From the NCBI RefSeq assembly GCF_014076845.1, contig NZ_JACGUT010000079.1:1-64000 (forward strand): a stretch of 64,000 nucleotides of DNA, read 5' to 3'. Shown in pieces: positions 28,229-39,016 of this stretch (position 1 is its first letter; each line of letters starts with the position of its first letter). The stretch is from Colwellia sp. MB3u-41 (GTDB lineage: Bacteria; Pseudomonadota; Gammaproteobacteria; Enterobacterales; Alteromonadaceae). The translations under genes and the position numbers were made by a program. The notes under the pieces are model-generated. The model did not search any database and was not told the origin of the DNA. It worked only from the letters and a program-made list of their open reading frames with translations.

Positions 28229-29135
28229 TGTTTATTCCTGTGTCATTGTCACTTTTTTTATTCACTAATTTATCTGGTGCTGCTTTTTTTTGTGAAGGCG
28301 CAAAAATTCCAGGGGCTTTTTCAGGCCAAAGTAACAGTAAGTAACGCAATCTGTCTATTTTAGCCACCGGCTCACTTTGAACCAGTGCAAAGGCATTAGC
28401 GTCATTTTGTATAACGGTGGTAACCCGAGCAACAGGATATCCTTCAGGGTATTTATCGCCAAGACCCGACGTTACGAGTAAATCACCACTGCGAACATCC
28501 GTACTATGTTGTACAAAATTATGTGTTAGCCTGTCTATTTGCCCAGTACCTGATGCAACTAAACGAACACCATTACGACTGACTCTTACCGGTACCGCGT
28601 GCGTAACATCAGTAATTAAAATGACTCGACTGCTGTTTATGCCCACATGCAAAACTTGTCCAACAATACCTTCATCATCAATGACTGGCTGCCCTTCAAA
28701 AAGGCCGTCGTCACTCCCGCGGTTAATAACCACTTGATGACTGTAAGGATCAGAATCTACTGACAATATTTCAGCAACCATTTTCTTGACTTCACCTCTT
28801 AGTGGCGAAGCAAGCAATAAGCGTAAACGTTCATTTTCTTTTTTTATAATTTCCAATGCCAGTAATTGCTGATGGAAACGTAATTCTGAAATTTTATATT
28901 GTTGGTTTTCGCTAATCAGTTGTCGTCGGGTAATAATATTTTCTGACGCCCAGGTCATTATCTGTTTAGGCGTGGTCGCTAAATACTGTAAAGGACTTAC
29001 CATAGACTGCAAATAGCCACGAATGTTCTCGAAACTATTCACTTTATGGTCGAAAAAAATTAAAGATATAGAACAAAACAACACCAACAAAAGTCGGTGC
29101 TGAGGAGAAGGGCCATGTTTAAATATTGGATTCAT
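28215..29135 (-). CDS. mreC: Rod-shape-determining protein MreC
   Basis: A 306-residue bitopic protein with one N-terminal membrane helix (about residues 13-31), a periplasmic coiled coil (about 62-107) and a double beta-barrel (about 115-270, with VVINRGSDDGLFEGQPVIDD). MreC bridges MreB to penicillin-binding proteins. The C-terminal 35 residues are Lys/Asp/Asn rich and not conserved. Second gene of mreBCD, about 150 bases after mreB. Confidence 0.95.
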   Translation of the reverse strand: MNPIFKHGPSPQHRLLLVLFCSISLIFFDHKVNSFENIRGYLQSMVSPLQYLATTPKQIMTWASENIITRRQLISENQQYKISELRFHQQLLALEIIKKENERLRLLLASPLRGEVKKMVAEILSVDSDPYSHQVVINRGSDDGLFEGQPVIDDEGIVGQVLHVGINSSRVILITDVTHAVPVRVSRNGVRLVASGTGQIDRLTHNFVQHSTDVRSGDLLVTSGLGDKYPEGYPVARVTTVIQNDANAFALVQSEPVAKIDRLRYLLLLWPEKAPGIFAPSQKKAAPDKLVNKKSDNDTGINNADS

Positions 29136-29287
29136 AAGTTAAACTTGTATAAATGCTAATTTATCGGCGGCCATGTAGACTAAAGACAAGAAGAATGAAC
29201 TGAGTTGACGCGCGTCAATGAACATCTTCACAATGTCGTTAATTAACATGGCAATAAATAATTAGTATGACTTATTCGTAAGAACAT

Positions 29288-30382
<1,095 letters not shown>

Positions 30383-30588
30383 CTAAAATTCTACCACATA
30401 TTAATTTAATCAATAAATTAGTATTAAAAATAACAAGTAAGAATGTTCAGTATTTAATTAAAAGTTATAACACTTAATCATACCCCAGACTTTAGGAAAT
30501 GTGTTGTCTGTTTGTAAAAAAACACCTTTAAATAGATGTTTTTTCGGTTTTATTTATTAAAAGAGATAAAAGCAACGAAATTGCTAAG

Positions 30589-33500
30589 CTAATTACCTAT
30601 TTCTCGCCATGATATAATACGATCGTTGCCCCGGTATACGCCAAAGGTCGCTGTTGCTGATGGGTTTTGATTATATGGACCATCAAAATTATTATTTGCA
30701 TTTAGCCAGTCAAACTGTAACCAAACGGGTGCAGTATATTCAACATTAATGTCCCCTTGTGCATTTGTTGCTGTTAGCTCAATAATTTGACTATAGCCAT
30801 TTTTTAATTGACTTGTTTCCAAAGTGATCCCCGATAAATTTTTGTCTAAAGTTCCATCAGTTAAAATAATCTCATTATTCTCGCTCGAAATAGACAAACA
30901 GGAATCGTCAGTATTCGTAACATACTGTCCATTTTCAGCTAAATATTGTGCATACATAGGCTGTGAAATATTTGAAATTTCAGGACCAAAACTATTTTCA
31001 ACTATTAAACGACCAAAGCGAACATTGACACCGATATTCTCCTGAGAAGTAAAACTCGGATTTAAAAAGTATGAACCATTGCTATCATCTGGTTTAATCG
31101 TGATGCCATCATTATCAATAATACTATTTATTGGTATTTCAAATGCGGCATAGAAAGGGGCTATGACACTGTTAGCATTTCTCAAGTAAGTAAAGTGATG
31201 TTGATCAGATAATCTGTATTTTAATATACCATCTTCAATACTTATAAAACTCCCTACGGCACTAACATCAGCCAGTAACGGTAAACCATTAGCATGAATG
31301 CTTAATGGTGAACTGAAGCTCACATCATTATTATCAAGTTTAACAAAATCACCCATATAATTTTTTGTAAGACCATAATTAGCATTGTAAGCAGTAAGAG
31401 TTAATATTGGCTCTACACCATATTTAATTGAGCCTACCTCAACATTATTATCTATCGTTTTTTGTCCGCTATAAACCCAAGAGTTAATTATGCAAGTATC
31501 ATTGTGATTAGCCGTAATACTTCCTGCTTCACTCGTCTCATTATTATCTACAATCGTTTGAATGAAATACGCAGGTGTAAAGCGTCCAACATTCTCGCTT
31601 CCTTGCGCATAACTAGCGACATTACTCACGGTTTGCTGTTCACGTAAGGCTACCTTTAGTAAACCAACTTCACTAAATTTCACTTCACTGTCTTGAAATT
31701 CACCCGCCATAAAACTTAATATTTTTCCACCACTGTAATCATTCGCGGTAACTGTTGAGGTAATACTGCCATCATTGTAAGTTAAAAACCCATCAAAACC
31801 ATTACTGATAGGAGCAATACGTTGTAAACTTAGCTCCACTGATTTATTTGTAAAATTAGCTGTTTTATCACCTTGTCGATTAATCGCTTCAACTAATAAA
31901 TTAAATTCAAGACCTGCTTGCTGAGTTACTGTGCCTGCTTCGGCAGTTTGTTCAGTTAAAGCTTGTTGATAAGCGTTGGTTGGATATATACCAAAAGCAT
32001 ACGGACGCACGTAAAAAGCAGAATTGCCGAATAAAGTTACAGCCGGATTTTCAGATGTGGCAGCGATAGTATGCTTAGCATGCAATACAATATTACCCGC
32101 ATCAAAGTAAGTATTGTTACCGAGTAAAGCTGTTGAATTAGCACCAAAAGTAAGATTAATTGTTTGGTAACTATCGATGTTACCAGCACGGTTTTGGTTA
32201 ATTTCATTAGAGGCTATCGTATATTTTTTATCGCTTATGCGATCTGGCGATATCATTTCAATCGCAAAATCTACCTTTTTAGGTTCATTGAATACACCCA
32301 CACAAACTCCATTATTATTGCTTACCGCTTGAATGGTTAAACCAGTATTGGCAACACCTGCCACTTCAATATCATCAATACCTGAAAAAATAAAACCCGC
32401 ATCGGCAAACGTCATTATACAGATATTGTTTGTACACACCTCTTCACTACTCGTCGACGAGATAGTTTCATTTGCAATTGATAAGGTAATATTTTCACTT
32501 ACCGTGTAATTAAAATCGACATCAGTACTGCCAATAAATGTTGTTGTTGTATTTACAGTATTACTTCCCCCTGTCGCCACTAAATCAAGCGTAATTTCTT
32601 CATTACTCTCAATACAATCGCTACCGTCATATACATTAGTACAGGCGCTTACAACAACCGTTTCTATATCGCAGGTTAGCCCTTGTCCATCATGTTGAAT
32701 GCGATAATGGTTTATATTATTTACACAATCAAAATTTTCGTCCATATCAGTTTGAATTTCGTTTTGAGTTAATACTTTTGAATAAATTCTAACTTCATCA
32801 AACTTACCGTTAGCAGAGTCATCAGGTGTGTAATAACTTGTTGTGTTATCGCCAAAAATTAACGTTCCTAATTCACCTAATTGGCCATTGGTACTCTCTG
32901 TTTGTTCAACGACACTAGAAGCGTCAACATACAGTTGAAAAGTGTCATTATCAAAATCCCAAGTAACGGTGAGATAATACCAAGTATTGGGTAAACGTGC
33001 GGTAACGTTAGGCTCAGTAACTGAAAAATCACTGTCATTTGAATCTTCAAATCTAAAGTCTAAGCGGCCATCAGATTTCAATCTTAAAACAAAGTACTTA
33101 TTTTTTGATGTCGATGTGTGTTCTGCCAATGTGGCATCAAATAAAACCCGATTAAAATTATCGTCTGCCCACCCGTTATTGCTGTTGAACCAAAAGCTTA
33201 TTGTGCCTTTATTACCAATATCATCGTCTGCATCTAAACTACTTGAGAAGGCATTTTCTGTTGATGTGTCACTATTTTTACCATTACTGTCAAACCCTCG
33301 ACAATACTGACCATTCGTAATTGACTCTCCTCCATCATTTAAACCGTGGTTACCCACGTCACTATTGTCGTTAATTTGAGATGAAAAATCCAATTGCTCA
33401 AATCGATAAAAAGCTAATAAACTACAACTAACCTCTGCTCTGAGACTACCGTCATAGTTTTTCCCATTATATTCGTTATCATACAGGCTATTTATTTCTG

Positions 33501-34980
33501 TAGTGGAAAGTACTAGGGCATATATCTTAAATTCATCAATCAATCCTTCAAAACTTTGCGATGAGTTAAAATCACCACTATAATCGTCTTGTTCTTGCCC
33601 GATAACAATGCTGTCAGAATAAGGAACAGAGAGTTTCCCGCTGCCAACTCCAGTATCACACTCTTGATAATCACCATCAACAAACAAGCAGACTTTGTCA
33701 TTTTCACGCGTTACAAGTAAGTGATGCCACTGACCATCAGTCAACTCAATCTCACTACTCAATGTTTTGCTGTCATCTTTTATTTTTACCTTAACGTCTT
33801 TATTATCCTTAAGGTAAATTTCTAATTCATCATCCTTTTTATTTTTCCCCAATGCTTGAAAAATTTCTTGTTGACTTTTATCTTTATTGGTATTTATCCA
33901 TAGTGAGAGTGTAAAATTGTTAAGCCCATCGACAACACCTCTAGGAACGCTTAGCCAATCACTAGTATCTGTTTTAGAAAGATCCAATGCATTATTTATT
34001 TGAGCGTCGTCCGCTGATTCATCAATGCCATAGATGCCCGCATTATAGTTCTCTGTTTTATCTATAACTTCAAACCCTAAACCAGTGTAGGTACATTCAT
34101 CAAAACGATAATCAACAATGGGGTGAGCTGCTACCTCAACTTCACAAATTTCACCAAAATCAGCGTTAAAAACGTTGCCGTCATAAGTTAATGTCGAGTT
34201 GGAATTAAGGATCACTGTTTGTCCAGATGCAACACCGAACAAATAACTTGCAGAATTAAAGGTTATATTTTTAGCATAAAGTGCACCCGAGAATGTAGAA
34301 CTACTGCCAAAGGTTACATTACCATCCACATACATAACCAATTTACTCGTATCACCTGTTTGATTTACAGCATTAGAATTAATAGTAACGGGTGAGGTAA
34401 AATTGATATTTGAATCTATAATTACTTTAGCTGTGCCTGCACCCACCACATTTATTTGAGTCTGAGAACCAACCGAAAAGCTGCTAATATAATAGGTTTT
34501 CCCACCAGATAAGTTCAGGGTATTATTATAGCCAACAGCGAGTTGTTCAAAAAAATATACGTCATGATTATCACTAAAATTTAACGTTGCATTAGCACTA
34601 GAGGATACTTGATTATAGTTGTTAACAGTTGTTGTTCCAAAAGTCGTTATTTGGGAACCAGGAGGATTATAATTAACAGAACCACCACCAGACAAAAAGT
34701 TAATACTGACTGTTTCTGCTGAAATATTTGACGCTGTACAATCGGCACTACTACAGCTGTTGATATTCGAACCAGCATTGTGACTTACTTGTCCAGTAGC
34801 TAATTCAGTGTCTGGATTATTAATAAGTCGGGCATTATAGCCAAAGGTTATCTGACTATTACCACTGCTATTGCCATGAGTAGCAATAACATCAGGAAAT
34901 ACCACCTGACATTGTGCTGCAATTGCCGAGTATTGAACAAAAACACATAAAAAAATAACAGAGATACTACGAAACAGCAT
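30589..34980 (-). CDS. mshQ: MSHA biogenesis protein MshQ (LamG plus DUF6701), giant form
   Basis: About 1463 residues, secreted (signal peptide ending SAIAAQ near residue 23). After a Ser/Asn-rich beta region (about 25-285) there are two laminin-G/concanavalin-like domains (about 290-500 and 520-740). A Cys-containing linker follows, and then the DUF6701 region that defines MshQ (about 775-1463, ending VYRGNDRIISWREIGN). MshQ sits at the end of MSHA loci and its job, perhaps as an adhesin-like pilus accessory, is unproven. I chose the ATG at 34980, which has AGGGA about seven bases upstream and gives a clean signal peptide; the frame is open to 35052. A terminator separates it from the upstream PEP-CTERM gene, so it needs its own promoter. 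Confidence 0.85.
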   Translation of the reverse strand: MLFRSISVIFLCVFVQYSAIAAQCQVVFPDVIATHGNSSGNSQITFGYNARLINNPDTELATGQVSHNAGSNINSCSSADCTASNISAETVSINFLSGGGSVNYNPPGSQITTFGTTTVNNYNQVSSSANATLNFSDNHDVYFFEQLAVGYNNTLNLSGGKTYYISSFSVGSQTQINVVGAGTAKVIIDSNINFTSPVTINSNAVNQTGDTSKLVMYVDGNVTFGSSSTFSGALYAKNITFNSASYLFGVASGQTVILNSNSTLTYDGNVFNADFGEICEVEVAAHPIVDYRFDECTYTGLGFEVIDKTENYNAGIYGIDESADDAQINNALDLSKTDTSDWLSVPRGVVDGLNNFTLSLWINTNKDKSQQEIFQALGKNKKDDELEIYLKDNKDVKVKIKDDSKTLSSEIELTDGQWHHLLVTRENDKVCLFVDGDYQECDTGVGSGKLSVPYSDSIVIGQEQDDYSGDFNSSQSFEGLIDEFKIYALVLSTTEINSLYDNEYNGKNYDGSLRAEVSCSLLAFYRFEQLDFSSQINDNSDVGNHGLNDGGESITNGQYCRGFDSNGKNSDTSTENAFSSSLDADDDIGNKGTISFWFNSNNGWADDNFNRVLFDATLAEHTSTSKNKYFVLRLKSDGRLDFRFEDSNDSDFSVTEPNVTARLPNTWYYLTVTWDFDNDTFQLYVDASSVVEQTESTNGQLGELGTLIFGDNTTSYYTPDDSANGKFDEVRIYSKVLTQNEIQTDMDENFDCVNNINHYRIQHDGQGLTCDIETVVVSACTNVYDGSDCIESNEEITLDLVATGGSNTVNTTTTFIGSTDVDFNYTVSENITLSIANETISSTSSEEVCTNNICIMTFADAGFIFSGIDDIEVAGVANTGLTIQAVSNNNGVCVGVFNEPKKVDFAIEMISPDRISDKKYTIASNEINQNRAGNIDSYQTINLTFGANSTALLGNNTYFDAGNIVLHAKHTIAATSENPAVTLFGNSAFYVRPYAFGIYPTNAYQQALTEQTAEAGTVTQQAGLEFNLLVEAINRQGDKTANFTNKSVELSLQRIAPISNGFDGFLTYNDGSITSTVTANDYSGGKILSFMAGEFQDSEVKFSEVGLLKVALREQQTVSNVASYAQGSENVGRFTPAYFIQTIVDNNETSEAGSITANHNDTCIINSWVYSGQKTIDNNVEVGSIKYGVEPILTLTAYNANYGLTKNYMGDFVKLDNNDVSFSSPLSIHANGLPLLADVSAVGSFISIEDGILKYRLSDQHHFTYLRNANSVIAPFYAAFEIPINSIIDNDGITIKPDDSNGSYFLNPSFTSQENIGVNVRFGRLIVENSFGPEISNISQPMYAQYLAENGQYVTNTDDSCLSISSENNEIILTDGTLDKNLSGITLETSQLKNGYSQIIELTATNAQGDINVEYTAPVWLQFDWLNANNNFDGPYNQNPSATATFGVYRGNDRIISWREIGN

Positions 34981-35133
34981 TGTGAATTCCCTAACGAGAA
35001 AAAGAAGTATAATCAATATACTAAAGTTACCTTTAAGTATTACTGATAACAAGTAGTGGCTAGTGTTTATTATAGTATCGAGTAGCTAAAAACAATTATT
35101 TAAGGGTCTATAATTGTTTTTAGGACAATAAAA

Positions 35134-35152
35134 AGCCCCGCAATGGCGAGGC
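35134..35152 (-). terminator. Terminator of the PEP-CTERM gene
   Basis: GCCcCGC-AATG-GCGaGGC forms a GC-rich hairpin with one mismatch. On the minus strand it is followed by a T run (plus AAAA at 35130-35133). It lies 26 bases past the PEP-CTERM stop and would stop read-through into mshQ. Confidence 0.8.
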
Positions 35153-35177
35153 TGTTTTGAATTTTCTTTACTTAACC

Positions 35178-35723
35178 TCAGCGTGATTTAATAGCGCGCT
35201 TTCTCAGAGATAAAGCAATTAGTGCGATAGCAAAAATCATAAGGGTAGATGGTTCAGGTACTTGAGCTGTCGGTCTGTCAGCAATATTACGTACGTAGAA
35301 AGTGTCATTTATTTCGTTAGTATAGCCATCAGCACCTTTAACACCTACTTTGATGTTAAAATCAGCGATATCAACATGAACAAAATTTGAATTCCAATAT
35401 GCTACTGATTGAATTATTTGTCCATTACGTTGAAAATCGCTCAACGTTAGTTCTGCAAACAGTTGCTTTATATTAGTGTCAATAATCGCCATCCAGCCAA
35501 TATGTACTGTAGGGTTTTCAAATATATTATCTACCCATTCACCCGTAGTGGGGTCTATATCAGAAAAATTTGTTGTGCTGATAGGTGCAGCCCAGGTCCA
35601 ATCGTAACCTTTATATGTGATATATGTATCACTGGTCAGTTCAGTGGTAATGTAACCCGCAAAAGATGCACTAGAGAAAAGCAGGGAAAACGTTAAAATT
35701 AATTTAAGCGTATATTTTATCAT
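35178..35723 (-). CDS. PEP-CTERM sorting-domain protein
   Basis: A 181-residue exported protein. It has an N-terminal signal peptide (to SASFA, about residue 22) and a mature beta-rich part. The C-terminal sorting tag is complete: VPEPSTL, a hydrophobic helix (MIFAIALIALSL), then basic RKRAIKSR. Such tags are recognised by an exosortase (EpsH/XrtA type), which is not in this window. GAGG lies seven bases before the ATG. Terminators lie on both sides, so it is its own transcription unit set inside the MSHA locus between mshP and mshQ. The mature part has no family I recognise. Confidence 0.88.
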   Translation of the reverse strand: MIKYTLKLILTFSLLFSSASFAGYITTELTSDTYITYKGYDWTWAAPISTTNFSDIDPTTGEWVDNIFENPTVHIGWMAIIDTNIKQLFAELTLSDFQRNGQIIQSVAYWNSNFVHVDIADFNIKVGVKGADGYTNEINDTFYVRNIADRPTAQVPEPSTLMIFAIALIALSLRKRAIKSR

Positions 35724-35818
35724 TATAAAACCTCAATTAATGAAAAACTACAATGGTACGAATCACCAGATATCACATCATATGCATATACCGTACCAGT
35801 ATTAAATTAGCTACTATA

Positions 35819-35842
35819 AACAATACAATGGAGTGTATTGTT
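35819..35842 (+). terminator. Hairpin upstream of the PEP-CTERM gene
   Basis: AACAATACA (35819-35827) and TGTATTGTT (35834-35842) form a perfect 9-base stem with a 6-base loop, followed by a T-rich run on the plus strand. There is no plus-strand gene before it, so it may instead act as a second stop for minus-strand transcripts from mshP or as a site in the PEP-CTERM promoter region. Confidence 0.5.
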
Positions 35843-35875
35843 TTTTATTTTAAAGTACAACTGTAAAAAAAACCA

Positions 35876-35901
35876 ACACTATATTTATTAACATATAGTG
35901 T
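35876..35901 (-). terminator. Strong terminator after mshP
   Basis: ACACTATAT (35876-35884) and ATATAGTGT (35893-35901) form a perfect 9-base stem with an 8-base loop. On the minus strand it leads into TGG and eight T. It lies 30 bases past the mshP stop and marks the end of the main MSHA transcript. Confidence 0.85.
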
Positions 35902-35930
35902 ATAAAATTAAAGGGGATTTAAGTAAAATT

Positions 35931-36401
35931 TTACAAACTCCGTGCTTCTACCTCAATTATCCTCGACGTAGCTTCCCCGTCAATATCGCACGAGCCAATA
36001 CTTGTAACCGTATAATAACGAACACCATCATGAAGAAAGTCATTACATCCGATAGGACCTATTATATTGCATCCTTTTAAACCTGATGTATTATTAATTA
36101 CAGGAGGGACATGGCTGACATCACTACATTTTTTTGTCGAGCTAGTGCCTAAACCAACAGGAAATAATTGTGCTAATTGCCACTGAACTCCTGTTTGTGC
36201 TGCTGTATACGCACGGGTTCCTAACACTTCAAACGCAACATTTTGCTGGCTTGATGCCATCATTTTAACCAAAGCTGCTCCCAGAAGGGACAAAACAACA
36301 ATAATAAATATAGCGATGACTAATGAACTACCTTGATGTTTATTAGGCGTACGTAAATGGTAAAATGACGTTAATATTATTACCTGCTTATTATGGAACA
36401 T
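35931..36401 (-). CDS. mshP: MSHA biogenesis minor pilin-like protein MshP
   Basis: About 156 residues with a single N-terminal hydrophobic helix (SSLVIAIFIIVVLSLLGAAL) after HQG, the PilX-like pattern of MshP proteins. The C-terminal domain has several Cys. It is a minor component of the MSHA pseudopilin tip complex. I prefer the ATG at 36401, which has AGGTG just upstream within the end of mshO; the frame is open to 36419. Last gene of the main MSHA run, followed by a strong terminator. Confidence 0.82.
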   Translation of the reverse strand: MFHNKQVIILTSFYHLRTPNKHQGSSLVIAIFIIVVLSLLGAALVKMMASSQQNVAFEVLGTRAYTAAQTGVQWQLAQLFPVGLGTSSTKKCSDVSHVPPVINNTSGLKGCNIIGPIGCNDFLHDGVRYYTVTSIGSCDIDGEATSRIIEVEARSL

Positions 36402-37236
36402 TAGGCACCTGTATTTCATGACTAAAAATAATGTTTTCTCGATTTATAAAGAAATGTAACTGAATTAACACTAGTGCATTACGTCTTAATGTTACATCAA
36501 CAACATTAAAGGGTGATACTGTATTCCCAAGGTTTTCAGCCATTAGGCTCCAATTATTCTCAACGCCATTATTACTGCGTATCGGCGTATTATCTACAAT
36601 GGAGTTTGTATAGTTTTTGTATCGATAAAGTTCATCATTCTCAAGACAGAATGCAACCGCTGGCTCTATAAAATAAATGCGGCTCGTTGGAGAATCGGCC
36701 CTAAAATGTATAGGATTAGCAGGGTTACCTAACGTTAATACTACTGCTGGCGAACTGTCATTAAGTTCATTTCTATTTAGCAAAGGGGAAAGTGAATCAA
36801 AGTCATGAATAACACCATTGTTATTATCATAAATATCATCGGTATTAAGTGCATACACCGCAATTTTTGAACTATTATCGACAAGTGCACTCTTAAACGG
36901 CACTAATGTTATCGTATTTGACGTTGGCTCAGGCAATACAGGGATATCTAGATAAATTGCACTCTGTGCAATCGGTATAAATTCTAAACATTTTTTTCCA
37001 CTACCATTCACAACACGGACACTATTAGGTAAGGCGTTTCTTACTTCTCGATTTAACCGTTCAATAACAAAACGTGCTGTTGACGTTATCTCTTCACGAT
37101 CCACTGCATCAGTATAACTTTTTGTACCAAACTGAATAAAACTCGTTGTGCTAACAGCCAACACGCCTAAAATTACGATTACCGTAACTAACTCCACTAA
37201 AGTAAAACCCTTTTCCTTAGCCGATAATATGCGCAT
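36391..37236 (-). CDS. mshO: MSHA minor pilin MshO
   Basis: A 281-residue minor pilin, PilW-like. A short leader ending KEKG is followed by FTLVELVTVIVILGVLAVS, the class III signal cut by the prepilin peptidase. The globular domain has three Cys (KKCLEF, AFCLEN region). Its ATG overlaps the mshD stop and its end overlaps mshP, so mshC-D-O-P are tightly coupled. Confidence 0.88.
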   Translation of the reverse strand: MRILSAKEKGFTLVELVTVIVILGVLAVSTTSFIQFGTKSYTDAVDREEITSTARFVIERLNREVRNALPNSVRVVNGSGKKCLEFIPIAQSAIYLDIPVLPEPTSNTITLVPFKSALVDNSSKIAVYALNTDDIYDNNNGVIHDFDSLSPLLNRNELNDSSPAVVLTLGNPANPIHFRADSPTSRIYFIEPAVAFCLENDELYRYKNYTNSIVDNTPIRSNNGVENNWSLMAENLGNTVSPFNVVDVTLRRNALVLIQLHFFINRENIIFSHEIQVPNVP

Positions 37237-37838
37237 TAGAAATTAGCCTTATAAGCAGAAAAGACAAAATCAAAACCTTGAGGTGTAGTTACCGTGACCG
37301 TTATTAGTTTAGCTGTGAAATTGGTCGTAATTGAATTTCCGTCTGGATTACCGTCGTAGTCACCGTCATTAACAACGGTGACATTAAGTTGATAACCTAT
37401 GTAAATATCATTTCCTGTTGATTCCCCAAGTGAATTCTCGATAACAACGAGTCCTTGGTAGTCATCTACGTCGTCATAGAATTCACGATCATCAGACTCT
37501 TCATTTTGTAAGATTGTTGAACAGGTATTTTCACCATCAATAAGTTTAATTTCGCCATCGTTATTGATGTCGTCACCGCAACGATAGAACCCTCCCGACA
37601 TATCAGAATTTTCATCAAACGCTTTACCTAAGATTTCGTTAATCATCGACTGGCCTAATTCAGCTGCCCTTATTTGGTGAACTTGCTCGGCACTTTGATT
37701 AGATAATGGATAAATTAATGTCGTTAAAATAGAAAAGGCGATAGATAATACGACAATACCAATAATGCTTTCTATTAAGGTAAAACCCTTTTGCAAAGGT
37801 GAAACAGAATTTAAGGGTAAGCGTTGATCAAAGGGCAT
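37236..37838 (-). CDS. mshD: MSHA minor pilin MshD
   Basis: About 200 residues, PilV-like minor pilin. The leader ends LQKG and is followed by FTLIESIIGIVVLSIAFS; Glu5 is kept. The ATG at 37838 follows AGAGGG by eight bases, better than the ATG at 37859, which overlaps more of mshC. The middle of the protein is very acidic (EESDDREFYDDVDDYQ). Confidence 0.88.
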   Translation of the reverse strand: MPFDQRLPLNSVSPLQKGFTLIESIIGIVVLSIAFSILTTLIYPLSNQSAEQVHQIRAAELGQSMINEILGKAFDENSDMSGGFYRCGDDINNDGEIKLIDGENTCSTILQNEESDDREFYDDVDDYQGLVVIENSLGESTGNDIYIGYQLNVTVVNDGDYDGNPDGNSITTNFTAKLITVTVTTPQGFDFVFSAYKANF

Positions 37839-38304
37839 GAATATAACCCTCTGCTTCAATGGAAACCTTCAGTTCCTGATCACCAGAGATGCTAATCTCA
37901 CAAGGCTGGTTACAACCTTGTGGGCGCCCCAAACTATCAAAAGAAAAGGTAAGTCCTATAGGGCTAAAGGTAACATTATCGTTATTATCGATGACAACTA
38001 AAGTAGCTTTTTTCTCCATATATGCAGGGGGAGTGTCACAAGTTACCTTACCAAGTTTATCTGCGCTGATCATTATCTGGTGGCAAGAGTCATTAACTTG
38101 TTGCATAGCACGGGTTTGTATTAAGCGTAGTTTAGCAATAACATCGGTTCGATATGCATATTCAGTAAAACCATTTGAAGTGAAAAATTTAGGGACTACC
38201 GTTGCCGAAAGAATACCTAATATGATGATAACAATGACTAACTCAATCAGAGTAAAACCACGATGATATTTTCTAAGTACATATGTTCTCGATTTGTCGT
38301 TCAT
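37828..38304 (-). CDS. mshC: MSHA minor pilin MshC
   Basis: About 158 residues, GspH/FimT-like pilin. The leader ends YHRG before [20 protein letters not shown]. Two Cys pairs (DSCHQ, VTCDT and CNQPCE) suggest a disulfide-stabilised head. The ATG at 38304 has AAGGA nine bases upstream; the frame also allows a TTG one codon earlier. It lies 30 bases after the preceding pilin gene. Confidence 0.86.
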   Translation of the reverse strand: MNDKSRTYVLRKYHRGFTLIELVIVIIILGILSATVVPKFFTSNGFTEYAYRTDVIAKLRLIQTRAMQQVNDSCHQIMISADKLGKVTCDTPPAYMEKKATLVVIDNNDNVTFSPIGLTFSFDSLGRPQGCNQPCEISISGDQELKVSIEAEGYIHAL

Positions 38305-38334
38305 CAATGTATTTCCTTACTCTGCCTTTAAACG

Positions 38335-38868
38335 CTAAATACACTTATTAATAACATATTGTGGCGGGCTATTAGCGTCTACGGCTCTTACATAATAAAC
38401 GATACACGGATCTGTTGTTCTGATTGGAGCTGTCGTGTCATCGCGATAGATGGCAACCACTCGTCCGGTGGTTCCACCGAGTCCTCGATATTTAAAATTT
38501 TCACCTAAATTAAGCAGCCGTTGCCACTCACCGACGTTTGCTAACGGGTAGCCAAAGTTAAGGGATAGTTCTCCGTCATTAGCTAAACCGCCACCATCAT
38601 CAATGTTAACGGTGCCTATCGCCAAGCTATGATTACCCTTAACCAACGACTTACTATGAATAAGTGCAGCAGCACTTTGCATTGCTGCTTTAACACCTTG
38701 CAATGTTGCTGTTTGTGCATCTGCTTTTAAGTTAATAAATTTCGGAAGTGCTGTCGCGGCTAAAATACCAAGAATCACAATAACGACGACGAGTTCAATC
38801 AGCGTAAAACCTTTAGTCGCTTTATTTGATTGCTTAAATGTAGCCGAAGACTTCGTTAATACCTTCAT
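38335..38868 (-). CDS. Additional MshA-like type IV pilin
   Basis: A 177-residue prepilin with a longer leader (24 residues, ending KATKG) before [20 protein letters not shown]. The following KFINLKADAQTATLQGVKAAMQSA matches the MshA/MshB helix. The C-terminal region has a Cys pair (DPCIVYY and NKCI) forming the D-loop. It is therefore a second MshA-type pilin, separated from mshA by the inverted glycosyltransferase gene. It may be a minor or alternative major subunit. Confidence 0.85.
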   Translation of the reverse strand: MKVLTKSSATFKQSNKATKGFTLIELVVVIVILGILAATALPKFINLKADAQTATLQGVKAAMQSAAALIHSKSLVKGNHSLAIGTVNIDDGGGLANDGELSLNFGYPLANVGEWQRLLNLGENFKYRGLGGTTGRVVAIYRDDTTAPIRTTDPCIVYYVRAVDANSPPQYVINKCI

Positions 38869-39016
38869 TTTATTTAAAATTCCATCTTACTTAATCTCTA
38901 CAGCATATCGTATTTTTTCATAAAAACATATCTTGTAATCTACAAATAATTCTATGATAAGATATTGTAAATACAAGTGAAGCACTCTATTCTTTGATAT
39001 CTATTTTTTAAATATT

